Positions 51,458 through 61,738 are shown, counted from the first letter of the stretch. The stretch: DNA of 64,000 nucleotides from Salinicola socius (GCF_001937195.1 NZ_MSDO01000003.1:186001-250000), one strand, 5' to 3'. Numbers and translations are program-made. The notes: generated by a model not told the origin, from the sequence alone.

Positions 51458-52219
51458 TCAAAGCACTTTGGCTTCGTTCTTGAGTTTGTCGACCAGCTCG
51501 TCCACGGAGCCCACCTTGACGCCGCCCTTGCGCTCGGCCGGGGTCTCGACCTTGAGCAGGGTCAGGCCGCCGGTCACGGCCACGCCCAGCGCTTCCGGCG
51601 TCGTGGTTTCCAGCGGCTTTTTCTTGGCCTTCATGATATCCGGCAGCTTGGCATAGCGCGGCTCGTTCAGGCGCAGGTCGGTGGTCACCACCGCCGGCAA
51701 CTTGAGCGCAATGGACTGCAGGCCGCCATCGATCTCGCGAGTGACACGAACCTGGCCTTCCTCGACGCCATCACCGAAGGCAATCTCGGAGGCGAAAGTA
51801 CCTTGCCCCATACCGGTCAGTGCCGCCAGCATCTGGCCGGTCTGGTTGTTGTCGGTATCGATCGCCTGCTTGCCGAGAATGACCAGATCGGGCCTCTCTT
51901 CGTCGACCACGCCCTTGAGCAGCTTGGCCACCGCCAGCGACTCGACGTGCGCATCGGTCTCGACATGGATGGCGCGATCCGCGCCCAGCGCCAGCGCCGT
52001 GCGCAGCTGTTCCTGGGCAGCCTTGGGGCCAACCGTAACGGCGACGATCTCGGTGGCGACGCCCTTCTCCTTGAGACGGACGGCCTCTTCCACCGCGATC
52101 TCGCAAAACGGATTCATGGCCATCTTGACGTTGGTCAGGTCCACGTCGGAGTGATCCGGCTTGACCCGGATCTTGACGTTGTAATCGATGACGCGTTTGA
52201 CCGCGACGAGTACTTTCAT
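51458..52219 (-). CDS. etfB: Electron transfer flavoprotein beta subunit
   Basis: AMP-binding subunit of ETF. The 253-residue protein shows [20 protein letters not shown], the conserved [60 protein letters not shown] and the C-terminal [14 protein letters not shown] recognition loop (Leu at the ETF docking site). It starts the etfBA operon and is divergent from etfQO with a 398-bp spacer. Confidence 0.96.
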   Translation of the reverse strand: MKVLVAVKRVIDYNVKIRVKPDHSDVDLTNVKMAMNPFCEIAVEEAVRLKEKGVATEIVAVTVGPKAAQEQLRTALALGADRAIHVETDAHVESLAVAKLLKGVVDEERPDLVILGKQAIDTDNNQTGQMLAALTGMGQGTFASEIAFGDGVEEGQVRVTREIDGGLQSIALKLPAVVTTDLRLNEPRYAKLPDIMKAKKKPLETTTPEALGVAVTGGLTLLKVETPAERKGGVKVGSVDELVDKLKNEAKVL

Positions 52220-52617
52220 GGGTGTCCTCGCAGGCTAATGACAGGCCGACCCGGTAGAGCTCGGTCGGCAGTGACGATCGGGATGTGAATGATCGTCATC
52301 GTGAGGTGATACAGGCAACAAAAACGTCGGCGGAGACAGGATCACGCCGACGCAGGCTTGGGTCAACTCGGCCCTCTCACCGCTCCTCACGGCACCAGCA
52401 TGGTGCGCCTTCGGGACAGGATTGGGCGAAAATGCGATGATAGCGCATCAGAGGGGTGCTGCCGAAGCAGCACCTTCGCATAAGAACAGCGCCTGATGGC
52501 ATAACATCAGGCACCTGACCAGCGTTAGGCGATAACAAAGGCGGTCAACAGCCGCCGACGCACAGACCGAGCAGACGTGAAGGCGCACGTTCTGCCAGCA
52601 AGCGAGGAGACAGGGTT
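52220..52617. promoter_or_regulatory. Divergent etfB/etfQO regulatory region with two hairpins
   Basis: A 398-bp spacer without a gene. Two clean hairpins are visible: GTGCTGC-CGAA-GCAGCAC (52456-52473) and GCCTGATG-GCATAA-CATCAGGC (52491-52512), both upstream of etfQO. They could be operators or leader structures. No G/CAAAC-N-GTTTG/C type PsrA site, known from Pseudomonas etf control, is obvious. The etfQO ribosome-binding site AGGAGA is at 52604-52609. Confidence 0.4.
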
Positions 52618-54318
52618 TTGGAACGTGAATCCATGGATTTCGACGTCGTGATCGTAGGCGCAGGCCCCAGCGGGCTATCGGCGGCATGCCGCCTGATGCA
52701 ACAGGCGAACGAGGCCGAGCGGGAGTTCTCGGTCTGCGTGGTCGAGAAGGGGTCGGAAGTCGGAGCCCATATCCTCTCCGGCGCCGTTTTCGAACCCCGT
52801 GCGCTGTCGGAGCTGTTCCCGGATTGGGCCGAACGTGGCGCGCCGCTGAACACGCCCGTGCTGCGCGATGAACTCTACCTGCTGAAAGACGCCGACAAGG
52901 CGCAGAAACTGCCCAACGCGCTGGTGCCGAAGTCGATGCACAACACCGCCCGGGCTGATTCGACCGGGGATGGCTCGACCGGCGCCGGCGACCGGAACTA
53001 CGTCATCAGTGCCGGCAACCTGTGCCGCTGGCTGGGCGAGCAGGCCGAAGCGCTCGGGGTCGAGATATTCCCAGGCTTTGCCGCGCAGGAAGCGATCGTC
53101 GATGACGCGGGCGTCGTACGCGGCATCATCACCGGCGACATGGGCGTCGCCGCCGACGGTAGCGAAACCGCCAACTACATGCCCGGCATGGAGTTACGCG
53201 CCAGGTACACGCTGTTCTGCGAAGGGGCTCGCGGTCATATCGGCAAGCAGCTGATCGCCCGCTTCGAGCTCGATGCCGGTCGCGATCCGCAGCACTACGC
53301 CATCGGCTTCAAGGAGCTTTGGGATGTGCCCGCCGAACAGCACGAGCCAGGTCTGGTCCTGCACGGTTCCGGCTGGCCCTTGAATGACAGAAATCATGGC
53401 CGCGACAGCCACGGCGGCTGGTTTCTCTACCATGGCGACAATCAACAGGTCATGGTGGGGCTGATCGTCGATCTGGCCTATCGCAACCCTTATCTTTCGC
53501 CTTTCGAGGAATTCCAGCGCATGAAGCACCACCCGCTGCTGAAACGTCAGCTCGAGGGCGGCAAGCGAGTGGCCTACGGCGCTCGTGCGATCACCAAGGG
53601 CGGCGCCAACTGCCTGCCCAGGATGACGATGCCGGGCGGCCTGCTGCTCGGCTGCGATGCCGGCACGCTCAACTTCGCCAAGATCAAGGGCATTCACACG
53701 GCGATGAAGTCCGGGCTGATCGCAGCGGAAACGGTATTCGCGGCGATTGCCGCCGGCGACGCGGGCGGCAAGGAGCTTACCGACTTCACTCAAGCCTGGG
53801 AGGCGAGCTGGGCATGGCAGGAGCTGCAAGCCAGCCGCAGCTTCGGTCCAGCGATCCACAAGTTCGGTACCGTCGGCGGTGGCGCTTTCAATCTCATCGA
53901 TCAGTGGCTGGGCGGGAAGTTGCCGGTCCAGCGCGACACCACGCCGGATCATCAGCTGAATACTGCCGCGGAATCGTCGCCGATCGACTATCCCAAACCG
54001 GACGGCAAGCTCTCCTTCGACAAACCGTCGTCGGTTTTTCTGTCGAATACCAATCACGACGAGAACCAGCCCTGCCACCTCAAGCTCAGCGATCCCGATA
54101 CTCCGATCGAGAAAAACCTGCCGGCATACGCCGAGCCTGCGCAGCGCTATTGTCCGGTCGGGGTCTATGAAGTGGTCGAGGAAGCGGGAAAACCGCAGTT
54201 CCGGATCAACTTCCAGAACTGCATCCACTGCAAGACCTGCGATATCAAGGATCCGTCCCAGAACATTACCTGGGTGGCGCCGGAGGGCGGCGGCGGGCCC
54301 AACTATCCCAACATGTAA
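52618..54318 (+). CDS. Electron transfer flavoprotein-ubiquinone oxidoreductase
   Basis: Membrane-associated flavo-iron-sulfur enzyme that oxidises ETF and reduces ubiquinone, linking fatty-acid and amino-acid oxidation to respiration. The 566-residue product has an FAD-binding GAGPSG motif (DVVIVGAGPSGLSAACRLMQ), long conserved substrate/quinone segments (ISAGNLCRWLGEQAEALGVE), and C-terminal 4Fe-4S cysteines (CPVGVYEV; NCIHCKTCDIKDP). TTG 52618 is taken as start because AGGAGA is 8 nt upstream and the MERE-x-MDFDVVIVG start matches Pseudomonas homologues; ATG 52633 has no ribosome-binding site. Confidence 0.95.
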   Translation: MERESMDFDVVIVGAGPSGLSAACRLMQQANEAEREFSVCVVEKGSEVGAHILSGAVFEPRALSELFPDWAERGAPLNTPVLRDELYLLKDADKAQKLPNALVPKSMHNTARADSTGDGSTGAGDRNYVISAGNLCRWLGEQAEALGVEIFPGFAAQEAIVDDAGVVRGIITGDMGVAADGSETANYMPGMELRARYTLFCEGARGHIGKQLIARFELDAGRDPQHYAIGFKELWDVPAEQHEPGLVLHGSGWPLNDRNHGRDSHGGWFLYHGDNQQVMVGLIVDLAYRNPYLSPFEEFQRMKHHPLLKRQLEGGKRVAYGARAITKGGANCLPRMTMPGGLLLGCDAGTLNFAKIKGIHTAMKSGLIAAETVFAAIAAGDAGGKELTDFTQAWEASWAWQELQASRSFGPAIHKFGTVGGGAFNLIDQWLGGKLPVQRDTTPDHQLNTAAESSPIDYPKPDGKLSFDKPSSVFLSNTNHDENQPCHLKLSDPDTPIEKNLPAYAEPAQRYCPVGVYEVVEEAGKPQFRINFQNCIHCKTCDIKDPSQNITWVAPEGGGGPNYPNM

Positions 54319-54361
54319 TGGCGCATCAGCGCCGAACATCCTTCAGGCCGGATCGGCGGTG

Positions 54362-55180
54362 CTAGGCATCGCCGGTCGCGATCGGTCTCGCCGAATCCCG
54401 AATCCACTCGCTCCAGGAGCCCGGGTAGAGGCGCGGCAGCGGCAGGCCTGCGACGGCATAGGCAAGGATGTTATGGCAGGCGGTAACGCCGGAACCGCAG
54501 TACGCCGTCAGCCGATCGGCTTTGGGTAGCTCGTTGGCTAGCTGGCGAGGCGGCTTGAACTGCCCCGATGCCTCGAGATTTTCCGCGCAGGGACGACACA
54601 CCGCTCCCGGAATGTGCCCCGCGATGGGGTCCAGCGGTTCTTCGAGTCCGCGAAAGCGCGACATGGCTCTGGCGTCCACCAGTTGCCCGCCTTTTTCCGC
54701 AAGCAGATCCGCCGACACCAGCGCCTCATCATCGAACGAGGGAACCCAACGGCTCGGCGCTCCGGGCGTGGCTGGCGTTGTCACCAGCTCCTCGCCCGCC
54801 ATCTGCCATGCAGCAACGCCTCCGTCCAGCACGCGCACCTCGGGATGGCCCGCCCAACAGGCGATCATCCACCAGGCTCGCGCGGCGGCCAGCTGACCGC
54901 CGCTGTCATCGTAGACCACGATGGGTCGCCCCGGCGTCACACCCATGGACTGCAGTGTCACCGTGAATTCATCGCGGGAAGGCAGCGGATGCCGACCGCC
55001 CGCCCCCGGCTCGGCAGAAAGGTCTTCCTCGAGAGATAGAGGAACGCTTGCCGGGAGGTACAGACGGTCGCCGGGCTGCTCGCCGCCACGAAAAACGCGG
55101 CAGTCGAACACCAGCGGTGGCCGCTCGCCTGTCAGGCTCTGCTGAAGTTCTTCTGCCGTTACGAGAACGGATCGATTCAT
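54362..55180 (-). CDS. Rhodanese-type sulfurtransferase (3-mercaptopyruvate/thiosulfate)
   Basis: Two-domain sulfurtransferase of 272 residues from ATG 55180. The N-terminal rhodanese domain is inactive (VYDDSGGQLAAARAWWM). The C-terminal domain carries the catalytic cysteine in YCGSGVTACHN (C228). CGSGVTA is the loop of 3-mercaptopyruvate sulfurtransferases such as SseA, whereas thiosulfate rhodaneses usually have CRKGV[TS]. AGGAG lies 6 nt upstream of the ATG. It is convergent with etfQO and possibly transcribed after the helicase gene. Confidence 0.88.
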   Translation of the reverse strand: MNRSVLVTAEELQQSLTGERPPLVFDCRVFRGGEQPGDRLYLPASVPLSLEEDLSAEPGAGGRHPLPSRDEFTVTLQSMGVTPGRPIVVYDDSGGQLAAARAWWMIACWAGHPEVRVLDGGVAAWQMAGEELVTTPATPGAPSRWVPSFDDEALVSADLLAEKGGQLVDARAMSRFRGLEEPLDPIAGHIPGAVCRPCAENLEASGQFKPPRQLANELPKADRLTAYCGSGVTACHNILAYAVAGLPLPRLYPGSWSEWIRDSARPIATGDA

Positions 55181-55226
55181 GGTCGGCTCCTGAAAGAGCA
55201 TCGCTCGAAAGTCACAGTCTGGCTGA

Positions 55227-57506
55227 TCAGGACAGTTTCGTCAGCGGCGCTCGTGCCGCGATCAATCGGCGGCGGCCGGCCGAATCAAAACGCACATCGA
55301 TGACCGGGTTGGCGTCGTTACCCTCGACGACCAGAACTTCGCCATCACCGAAACTGGCATGCCGCACTCGATCCCCGACCTGCCAAGGCGCGCCGGAACT
55401 CGAACCGGCATCCGCGTCCGGCGCCGTGAAGGACCTCTCCGGTTGTCGGGCATGAAGCTTGACGTCCTGGCCAAGGTGCTCCAGGTCGCTGCACTCCCGA
55501 CCAATACGTTCCAGATAGGTACCTATCATTTCCGGCTCACGGACCGCCACGGCGACCTCGCGATCGCCTCGGATCGCCAGATCGATTCGACGGCAGTCCT
55601 CCACTGCCGTCTCTTCGAGAAAGCGACTCGGCCGATGGTCGCCCCCGTCCTGAACCAGCAGTAGCTGCTCACGGGCTCGGGTGATGGCGACGTAATAGAG
55701 CCGGCGCTCCTCCTCCAGCCGCTCCGGGGAGAGCGGATTATCCCGGCTGAAATGGGGAAAATCCTCTTCGTTCAGGCCCCATACCGCCACCAGCGGCCAC
55801 TCCAGCCCCTTGGCACCGTGCACCGTGCTGATCAAGACCCCGTCGGGCCGATTCTCCACCGGATTGCGCAACAGCTCGATGAACGCATCGGGATCGCTGG
55901 CGAGCTCGCCGGCCTGCTCGATCAGCACGTCGAGCAGACGCACGTCGTCGTCGCCCTTCTCCCGCCGCGCCGCTGATCGACGCAGAACCTTCTCGGCATC
56001 GATGGCATCGACGACATGCTCGAGCAGCTTGGCAGGAGGCCACGCGGCCAGTTTGGGTAGTTCACACAGAAGTTGCCAGCGACGCTTGAGATGACGGCGC
56101 TGTCCGGGTTTGAGCCCGGCCAGCACCGTGGCCTCGCGCGCCGGCCATTGCTGCGTACGCGCGAGCTCCTCGACCAGCCGACGTACCCGCTCCTGGGCAA
56201 CGAAGGTGGTCGGCTGCGAGAACAGCAGGGTCAGGTGGGCCGGATCCTGCAGCCGTTGCGGTTCACGGGCCAGCTGGAGATAGCCCGCCAATGCCTGAAC
56301 CAGCGGTAGCCGGAACACGAAGCGTTCCTCCTGCGCCAGTCGAAACGGGATGCCGGCACGCAACAGCTGAAGCTGGACAGAGACCGACAACGACCAGCTG
56401 CGCACCAGTACGCAAGCTTCATCGGTTCGCCGGCCATCGGCGTGCCAGCGCTGCAACGCCTCCAGCAGGGCACTGGCGCCGACGCCGGTTCGAAGCTGCG
56501 TCAGCGGATTTCCGGGCGCCGCCAGGCAGAGCTGATCCCAACGCTGGCGGTTGTTGCGAATGGCGTGATTGGCCGCCAATGCCAGGGCGTGGCCATGGCG
56601 AAACGTGAATGAAAGCGGATACTCGCTGGCCCGACCGAACAATCCGTCGAAGCGCGCCAGCATCGCATCGGGCCGAGCGCCGCGCCACTCGTAGATGCAC
56701 TGGTTGGCATCGCCCACCGCCATGACCTGCGCCTGATGACCAGCGAGAACCCTGAGCAGTCGCAGTTGGGCTTCATTGATGTCCTGGTATTCATCGACGA
56801 TGACGTGACCTAGGAACCCCTCGACCCGCCGTCGGGCATCCGCGTGGCTTTCAAGACATCGCAATGGGCGATACAGCAGATCGGCATAGGTCATCGACGC
56901 CGAGGCTTCGAGCAGCGACTCCGCGACATCGAACGCATCGATGAAATGGCGTTCGCCACCGGTATAGCCCAGTCGTTCGAACAATTCGGCGGGTGTCACG
57001 ACCTCGGCTTTCACCAGATCGCAGAACTGCCCGAAAGCCTCGAGCCGATCGGCATCGAGCGCCGCTTCCCGGGTTTCACTATCGGCCGAGGCCAGACTCT
57101 GCATCACCGCCTGGCGCAACAGCCGCTCCCGCTGCCAGTCGGCTTGCAGCAATTGACGTGGCGGCAGATAGCCCCAGCGCGTCAGACTCTGACTCAGGCG
57201 ATGCCCGATCGAGTGAAAGGTTCGCACCTCCGGCAGCACGACGTTCGACGGCGCCTCCCGCGTCAGTTTGGCGCGGAAGTCATCCCGGGCCGCGCGGTTG
57301 AACATCAGCACCAGAATACGGCGCGGATTTTCGCCGCTGGCGAGCAGATGAAGCACCCGCCGCACCAGCGTCGTGGTTTTGCCGGCACCGGCCACCGCCG
57401 CGACCCGCGCGTGACCTTCGAGATGGCCGACGACGGCACGCTGCTCGGCAGTCAAACCGTCGGCAGTGGCGACGTCGGGCAAAGTCGAAAGGGCCCTATC
57501 GGTCAT
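55227..57506 (-). CDS. UvrD/Rep-family superfamily 1 DNA helicase
   Basis: A 759-residue 3'-5' helicase. It has the Q motif (LTAEQRAVVGHLEGHARVAA), Walker A GAGKTTTL, the UvrD-like Ia (LMFNRAARDDFRAKL), motif II DEYQD (VIVDEYQDINEAQLRLL), motif III AVGDANQCIYEWRGARPDAM, motif V STVHGAKGLEWPLVAVWGLN and motif VI LYYVAITRAREQLLLV. A C-terminal beta domain (VGDRVRHASFGDGEVLVVEG) resembles the PcrA/UvrD tudor-like RNA-polymerase-binding domain. It is distinct from canonical UvrD (about 720 residues with different linkers), so no symbol is given. Its start overlaps the DUF1285 stop by four bases. Confidence 0.9.
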   Translation of the reverse strand: MTDRALSTLPDVATADGLTAEQRAVVGHLEGHARVAAVAGAGKTTTLVRRVLHLLASGENPRRILVLMFNRAARDDFRAKLTREAPSNVVLPEVRTFHSIGHRLSQSLTRWGYLPPRQLLQADWQRERLLRQAVMQSLASADSETREAALDADRLEAFGQFCDLVKAEVVTPAELFERLGYTGGERHFIDAFDVAESLLEASASMTYADLLYRPLRCLESHADARRRVEGFLGHVIVDEYQDINEAQLRLLRVLAGHQAQVMAVGDANQCIYEWRGARPDAMLARFDGLFGRASEYPLSFTFRHGHALALAANHAIRNNRQRWDQLCLAAPGNPLTQLRTGVGASALLEALQRWHADGRRTDEACVLVRSWSLSVSVQLQLLRAGIPFRLAQEERFVFRLPLVQALAGYLQLAREPQRLQDPAHLTLLFSQPTTFVAQERVRRLVEELARTQQWPAREATVLAGLKPGQRRHLKRRWQLLCELPKLAAWPPAKLLEHVVDAIDAEKVLRRSAARREKGDDDVRLLDVLIEQAGELASDPDAFIELLRNPVENRPDGVLISTVHGAKGLEWPLVAVWGLNEEDFPHFSRDNPLSPERLEEERRLYYVAITRAREQLLLVQDGGDHRPSRFLEETAVEDCRRIDLAIRGDREVAVAVREPEMIGTYLERIGRECSDLEHLGQDVKLHARQPERSFTAPDADAGSSSGAPWQVGDRVRHASFGDGEVLVVEGNDANPVIDVRFDSAGRRRLIAARAPLTKLS

Positions 57507-58036
57507 GTCGAGCCATCGTCATGGCGGCCGAGCGAGTGCCACACACCGCCGCTCCACAATCCGACCTCGTCATCGTGCTGCTCGGCGAGCTCGACCCAGC
57601 GGTAGAACAGATTTCGATGCAAGCGCGCCCGCAAACCGTGACGAATGGGCAACGCCGGCAGCAGATCGCCATTCGGCGCGGCGAGCAGAAACAGTCGATG
57701 GCTGGCGTCCAACGGAACACTATCTCCGCAGGCGGTCGTCGCGTGCCAGTCGCCATTTATCCGGTCGGCATCGGTCACACGCAACGGCAGATCCTCGACC
57801 ACGATGCGCAGTTTCTCCCCCGGCGTTACCAGATAGTAGTCACCGTCGGCTTCACGTCGAAGCACTCGACTCAACAGGTTGATCAGCGCCGGCCGCCGTA
57901 TCGGCAAACCCTCGTGAATCCAATCGCCATTGGCCGCGATGACCAGATCCATATCGCCACAGAACGGCGGATCCCACTGCTCGAGCGGTGGCATCGCTTG
58001 TGCATCGAACTGACGAAACAGCGTGTCGAGTTTCAT
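57503..58036 (-). CDS. DUF1285 family protein
   Basis: Cytoplasmic protein of 177 residues of the DUF1285 family, conserved across proteobacteria but without a known function. Typical segments: PPLEQWDPPFCGDMDLVIAA, NGDWIHEGLPIRRPALINLL, READGDYYLVTPGEKLRIVV, RHGLRARLHRNLFYRWVELA. ATG 58036 has AAGGGGA upstream; a longer in-frame reading has no start signal. It is translationally coupled (ATGA) to the UvrD-like helicase downstream, an arrangement that may hint at a nucleic-acid-related role, though this is inference. Confidence 0.85.
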   Translation of the reverse strand: MKLDTLFRQFDAQAMPPLEQWDPPFCGDMDLVIAANGDWIHEGLPIRRPALINLLSRVLRREADGDYYLVTPGEKLRIVVEDLPLRVTDADRINGDWHATTACGDSVPLDASHRLFLLAAPNGDLLPALPIRHGLRARLHRNLFYRWVELAEQHDDEVGLWSGGVWHSLGRHDDGST

Positions 58037-58097
58037 CGTGATCCCCTTGTGGCGATACCCTCGGATGAGCTGGAGCATCCCACGCCAGTGAACGGTA

Positions 58098-58904
58098 TTA
58101 CACGAACGGATTGTCAGCCTGACCACCGGGCGCGCAGCCGGGAAACAGCTGATAGAAGTTGGCGCGGGTCTGCATCGCCACTTCATCGACCGTGATGCCT
58201 CGTTCGCGCGCGATGCACTCGGCAACCTCGACGACCCACTGTGGCTCGTTGGACCGGCCACGGTAGGGAACCGGCGCGAGAAACGGGCTGTCGGTCTCGA
58301 TCAACAGCCGATCCAGGGGTATCTGACGAGCGACGGCCCGCAATGCATCGGCGCTGGCAAACGTGACGATCCCCGACAACGAAATGTAGAAGCCAGACCG
58401 AACCGCCTCTCGCGCCATATCGATATCTTCGGTAAAGCAGTGGAGCACGCCACCCACCTTCGGATCGACGTGTTCGCGAATCAGCGCCAGGGTCTCTTCC
58501 CGAGCATCGCGGGTATGAATGACGACGGGGAGCTCGAGCTCGCGAGCCGCCTGCAGATGAGCGACAAAACGCTGTCGCTGGGTCTCGCGCGGCACGCTGT
58601 CGTAATGAAAATCGAGCCCGGTTTCGCCAATGGCGACCGCGCCGAAGCGATCGGCACACGCCTGTATCGCCTGGCTGTCGGGCTCTGCGGCCGTTTCGTG
58701 CAGCGGATGCAAGCCGATGCTGATATCGACATCGTCGTGACGTCGCGCGATCTCGGCCAGATTCGGAGCCCCATCCAGCGAGGTCGCGATTGCCAGGAAG
58801 CGATGAACGCCGCGATGCCGCGCCGCCTGCAGGGCCGGATCGAGATCGCCGCCATAGGGCGACAGGTCGAGACGATCAAGATGACAATGGGAGTCGACGA
58901 ACAT
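58098..58904 (-). CDS. TatD-family metal-dependent hydrolase
   Basis: TIM-barrel amidohydrolase-type nuclease (YcfH/TatD). The 268-residue protein shows the metal residues in DSHCHLD (H6, H8), IGETGLDFHYD (E), VVIHTRDA (H), VGGVLHCFTED (H) and LLIETDSPFLAP (D). Members have DNA 3'-exonuclease activity in vitro. It lies downstream of holB as in Pseudomonas. PilZ, which usually sits between holB and tatD in Pseudomonas, is absent from the 146-bp gap here. Confidence 0.93.
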   Translation of the reverse strand: MFVDSHCHLDRLDLSPYGGDLDPALQAARHRGVHRFLAIATSLDGAPNLAEIARRHDDVDISIGLHPLHETAAEPDSQAIQACADRFGAVAIGETGLDFHYDSVPRETQRQRFVAHLQAARELELPVVIHTRDAREETLALIREHVDPKVGGVLHCFTEDIDMAREAVRSGFYISLSGIVTFASADALRAVARQIPLDRLLIETDSPFLAPVPYRGRSNEPQWVVEVAECIARERGITVDEVAMQTRANFYQLFPGCAPGGQADNPFV

Positions 58905-59050
58905 GAATATTTCCAGAATGATTGAGCCGTTCGGCGAAGCCGATCAGGCGTGTCACGTGACAACGCAGTCGCCATCGCCCGACAGGGACAGGACGGACTC
59001 AATGTGTGTAACGGACAGACGCCCCGTGGTCCCGCGCCGGTGTCGGCAGC

Positions 59051-60034
59051 TCAAGAGCGCAACAGCGCCGACCAGCGAACCAGCCAGGCCTCGAGTACCA
59101 GCTGCGGGTTGGGATTGCCGCCGGCCGCCAGCAGGCGACGTTGCTCGCGGGCGTAGTCGAGCAATCGAAACCAGTCACGGACCCGCGCATTCTTGACCGC
59201 CTGGCGATAGAGCGGCAGCAGATCGCTGTTGCGCACTCGCTGCGGGTCGCCCGACAACCCGAGCCGAATGAGGTCCTCCAGCCAGGCGATGCCGTACCAT
59301 AATATGCGATCGAGCGCCTGCGCATCGAGTCTTGCGGCTTCCCCCACGGGCTCGCCGCCGCGCACCAGCGCATCGAAGAGCTCCCGCAGATCCTGACGCA
59401 GATTTCGGGCATCGGCACCCGCCAGTTCTTCGGCCAGCAGCGGCAGGCCACCGGCAACACGCAGCCAGAAATGCGCGTCTTCCCCGTCACCCAGGCGTTC
59501 ACGCAGCCAGGGTTCGGCCGCTTCCAAAGACGGCACCGCGAAGCTCCAGTGCTGACAGCGCGAGCGAATCGTCGCCAGCAGCCGCGAAGGTACGTCGGAG
59601 ACCAGGATGAAAAGCGTCCGCTCGCCCGGCTCCTCGAGGCTCTTCAGCAACGCATTCGATGCCGCGACATTCATCGCCTCGGCCGGCTCGATACGGATCA
59701 CCCGATAGCCGCCCTGCTGCGCCGTCTGGGAGACGAAGCCGTTGACCTGTCGAATCGCATCGACGCGGATCTGGCGCGACTTTTCCGTCGGCGCCACGCT
59801 GATCAGATCGGGATGATAGCCCGCCGCCAGCATGCGGCAGCCGTGACATTCGCCACAGGCGACCTCGCCGGGTACACGGCACAACGTTCTTGCGATCAGC
59901 GCATCAACGAGTGGCTGCTTGCCGACGCCGCGTGGGCCGGAAAGCAGCAAGGCATGCGGGAGACGGCCGCTATCCTGCAGCTCGATCAGCTGTCGCCAGC
60001 GATCGAGCTGCCACGGCAGCGGCGTCACAGCCAT
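59051..60034 (-). CDS. holB: DNA polymerase III delta' subunit
   Basis: Clamp-loader subunit of the replicative polymerase. The 327-residue protein has an AAA+ fold with a degenerate P-loop ([17 protein letters not shown]), the zinc cysteines [18 protein letters not shown], the SRC motif ([10 protein letters not shown]) and the sensor region [22 protein letters not shown] 60034 with GAGAGGG upstream is preferred to ATG 60058. It overlaps the end of tmk by 10 nt, a conserved tmk-holB arrangement. Confidence 0.94.
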   Translation of the reverse strand: MAVTPLPWQLDRWRQLIELQDSGRLPHALLLSGPRGVGKQPLVDALIARTLCRVPGEVACGECHGCRMLAAGYHPDLISVAPTEKSRQIRVDAIRQVNGFVSQTAQQGGYRVIRIEPAEAMNVAASNALLKSLEEPGERTLFILVSDVPSRLLATIRSRCQHWSFAVPSLEAAEPWLRERLGDGEDAHFWLRVAGGLPLLAEELAGADARNLRQDLRELFDALVRGGEPVGEAARLDAQALDRILWYGIAWLEDLIRLGLSGDPQRVRNSDLLPLYRQAVKNARVRDWFRLLDYAREQRRLLAAGGNPNPQLVLEAWLVRWSALLRS

Positions 60035-60681
60035 GCGGCCACCCTCTCGCTCAGGCACTGCTCGATGGCTTGTTGAACCGCTGCCAGTTCCGGCGAGGCA
60101 TCGATGATGGCGAATCGGTCGTGCGAATCGGCTCGCGCCAAGTATGCCGCGCGCACGGCTTCGAAAAATGTTTCACGCTCGCGCTCGAAGCGGTCGAGCT
60201 GGGCACCGCGGCGCGCGACACGCTGTGCGGCGACACTGATCGGCACGTCGAGCAGCAGCGTGAGATCGGGCTGCAACCCGTTCTGAACCAGCGTTTCCAG
60301 CGTTCGAATACGCTCGAAGTCCAGCCCGCGACCGCCACCCTGATAAGCGAAGGTGGCATCGGTAAACCGGTCACAGACGACCCAGGCACCGCGGTCGAGC
60401 GCCGGCCGGATACGTTCGGCAAGATGCTGGGCACGAGCGGCAAACACCAGCAGCAGCTCGGCGTCGTCGCTCCACGCCTCTTCCCGTGATGGATCCAGCA
60501 GCAGCTCGCGGATCGCTTCGGCGCCCGGCGTACCACCGGGCTCCCGAGTACGCACGACCTCGATGCCCCGCGCCGTCAGCCAGTCACAGACGAAGCCGAC
60601 GTTGGTCGTCTTGCCGACGCCTTCCCCACCTTCCAGCGTGATGAAGCGCCCGCTCTGCCGTTCGATATCGCCTGCGCTCAT
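60025..60681 (-). CDS. tmk: Thymidylate kinase
   Basis: Phosphorylates dTMP to dTDP for dTTP synthesis. The 218-residue protein has the P-loop [14 protein letters not shown] (about 15-28), the DR(Y/F)-type motif [20 protein letters not shown], the [21 protein letters not shown]/substrate segment, and [16 protein letters not shown]. The start ATG 60681 (MSAGDIERQ) is chosen; the 14-codon upstream extension runs into mltG's spacer and has no support. It is followed immediately by holB. Confidence 0.95.
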   Translation of the reverse strand: MSAGDIERQSGRFITLEGGEGVGKTTNVGFVCDWLTARGIEVVRTREPGGTPGAEAIRELLLDPSREEAWSDDAELLLVFAARAQHLAERIRPALDRGAWVVCDRFTDATFAYQGGGRGLDFERIRTLETLVQNGLQPDLTLLLDVPISVAAQRVARRGAQLDRFERERETFFEAVRAAYLARADSHDRFAIIDASPELAAVQQAIEQCLSERVAAWL

Positions 60682-60733
60682 GCGGTGTCGTCTCGTCGGT
60701 ATGGTCGATTTTCGTGGGAACAAGCCCGCGATC

Positions 60734-61738
60734 TCAATCTCGATTCAGGATGTAGCGACGAACCGCCGCGTTATGTTCCTGCAGCGTCCGCGAAAACTGA
60801 TGCGAGCCATCACCCTTGGCCACGAAATAGAGCGTGTCGCCATCGGCAGGATGCACGGCCGCTTCGAGCGATCCCAGCCCCGGCATGGCAATCGGCGTCG
60901 GCGGCAAGCCTTCGATGACGTAGGTATTGTAGGCATTCTGGCGCTGCAGGTCGGCACGCGTGATGTTGCCGACATAGCTGTCGCCCATGCCGTAGATGAC
61001 GGTCGGGTCCGTCTGCAGGCGCATGCCTTTCTCCAGCCGTCGCGTGAAGACGCCGGCAATCTGTTTTCGCTCTGTGGCAACGCCGGTTTCCCGCTCGATC
61101 AACGAGGCCAGAATCAGTGCCTGGTACGACGAGTCGATCGGCAGATCGTCGTCACGCTCGTCCCATACCGTTTTCAGCGTCTGCTGCATGCGGTCGTACG
61201 CCCGGCGCAGCAGTTCGGTATCGGTGACGCCCTTGTGGTAACGATAGGTGTCGGGGAAGAACTGGCCCTCGGGGTAGGTCCCGGCGTGACCGAGCGCCGC
61301 CATGACCTCCTCGTCACTCATCTCTCGAGTTCGGTGCTCGAGCTTCGGCGCCCGGTCCAGCAACCGGCGCATCTGCTTGAACGTCCAGCCTTCCGGCACC
61401 GTCAGCCGGTAGGTCACCACCTGATCGCTGGAGAGATGCGCGATCAGCTGACGACCATTCATCCCCGGGTCGATTTCGAACTCGCCGGCGCGGAGTCCCT
61501 GGGTCGCCTTGGGGGCGATGCGCGCCAGAATTCGGTAGGGCCAGGCCGCCTCGATGATGCCCTGACTTTCAAGATCGCGAATGACGCGATTGAAAGCGGC
61601 ACCCTGCGGGACTTCGTAAACCGTCCGTTCCTCGAGCGCAATCGGGGCATCGAGCTGCTTCTGCCAGTAGTGAAATCCGCCGAACACCACAACCGTGGCG
61701 AGCAGCAACAGCACGATCAGAATTTTGAGGACACGCAT
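60734..61738 (-). CDS. mltG: Endolytic murein transglycosylase MltG
   Basis: Inner-membrane-anchored endolytic transglycosylase that cleaves nascent glycan strands and sets chain length. The 334-residue protein has one N-terminal TM ([20 protein letters not shown]), a LysM-like segment ([18 protein letters not shown]) and the YceG catalytic core with the glutamate in [13 protein letters not shown] (E215), [20 protein letters not shown] and [13 protein letters not shown] 61738 is preferred because AAGG is 6 nt upstream; ATG 61744 has no spacing. It lies between pabC and tmk, the common order. Confidence 0.95.
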   Translation of the reverse strand: MRVLKILIVLLLLATVVVFGGFHYWQKQLDAPIALEERTVYEVPQGAAFNRVIRDLESQGIIEAAWPYRILARIAPKATQGLRAGEFEIDPGMNGRQLIAHLSSDQVVTYRLTVPEGWTFKQMRRLLDRAPKLEHRTREMSDEEVMAALGHAGTYPEGQFFPDTYRYHKGVTDTELLRRAYDRMQQTLKTVWDERDDDLPIDSSYQALILASLIERETGVATERKQIAGVFTRRLEKGMRLQTDPTVIYGMGDSYVGNITRADLQRQNAYNTYVIEGLPPTPIAMPGLGSLEAAVHPADGDTLYFVAKGDGSHQFSRTLQEHNAAVRRYILNRD

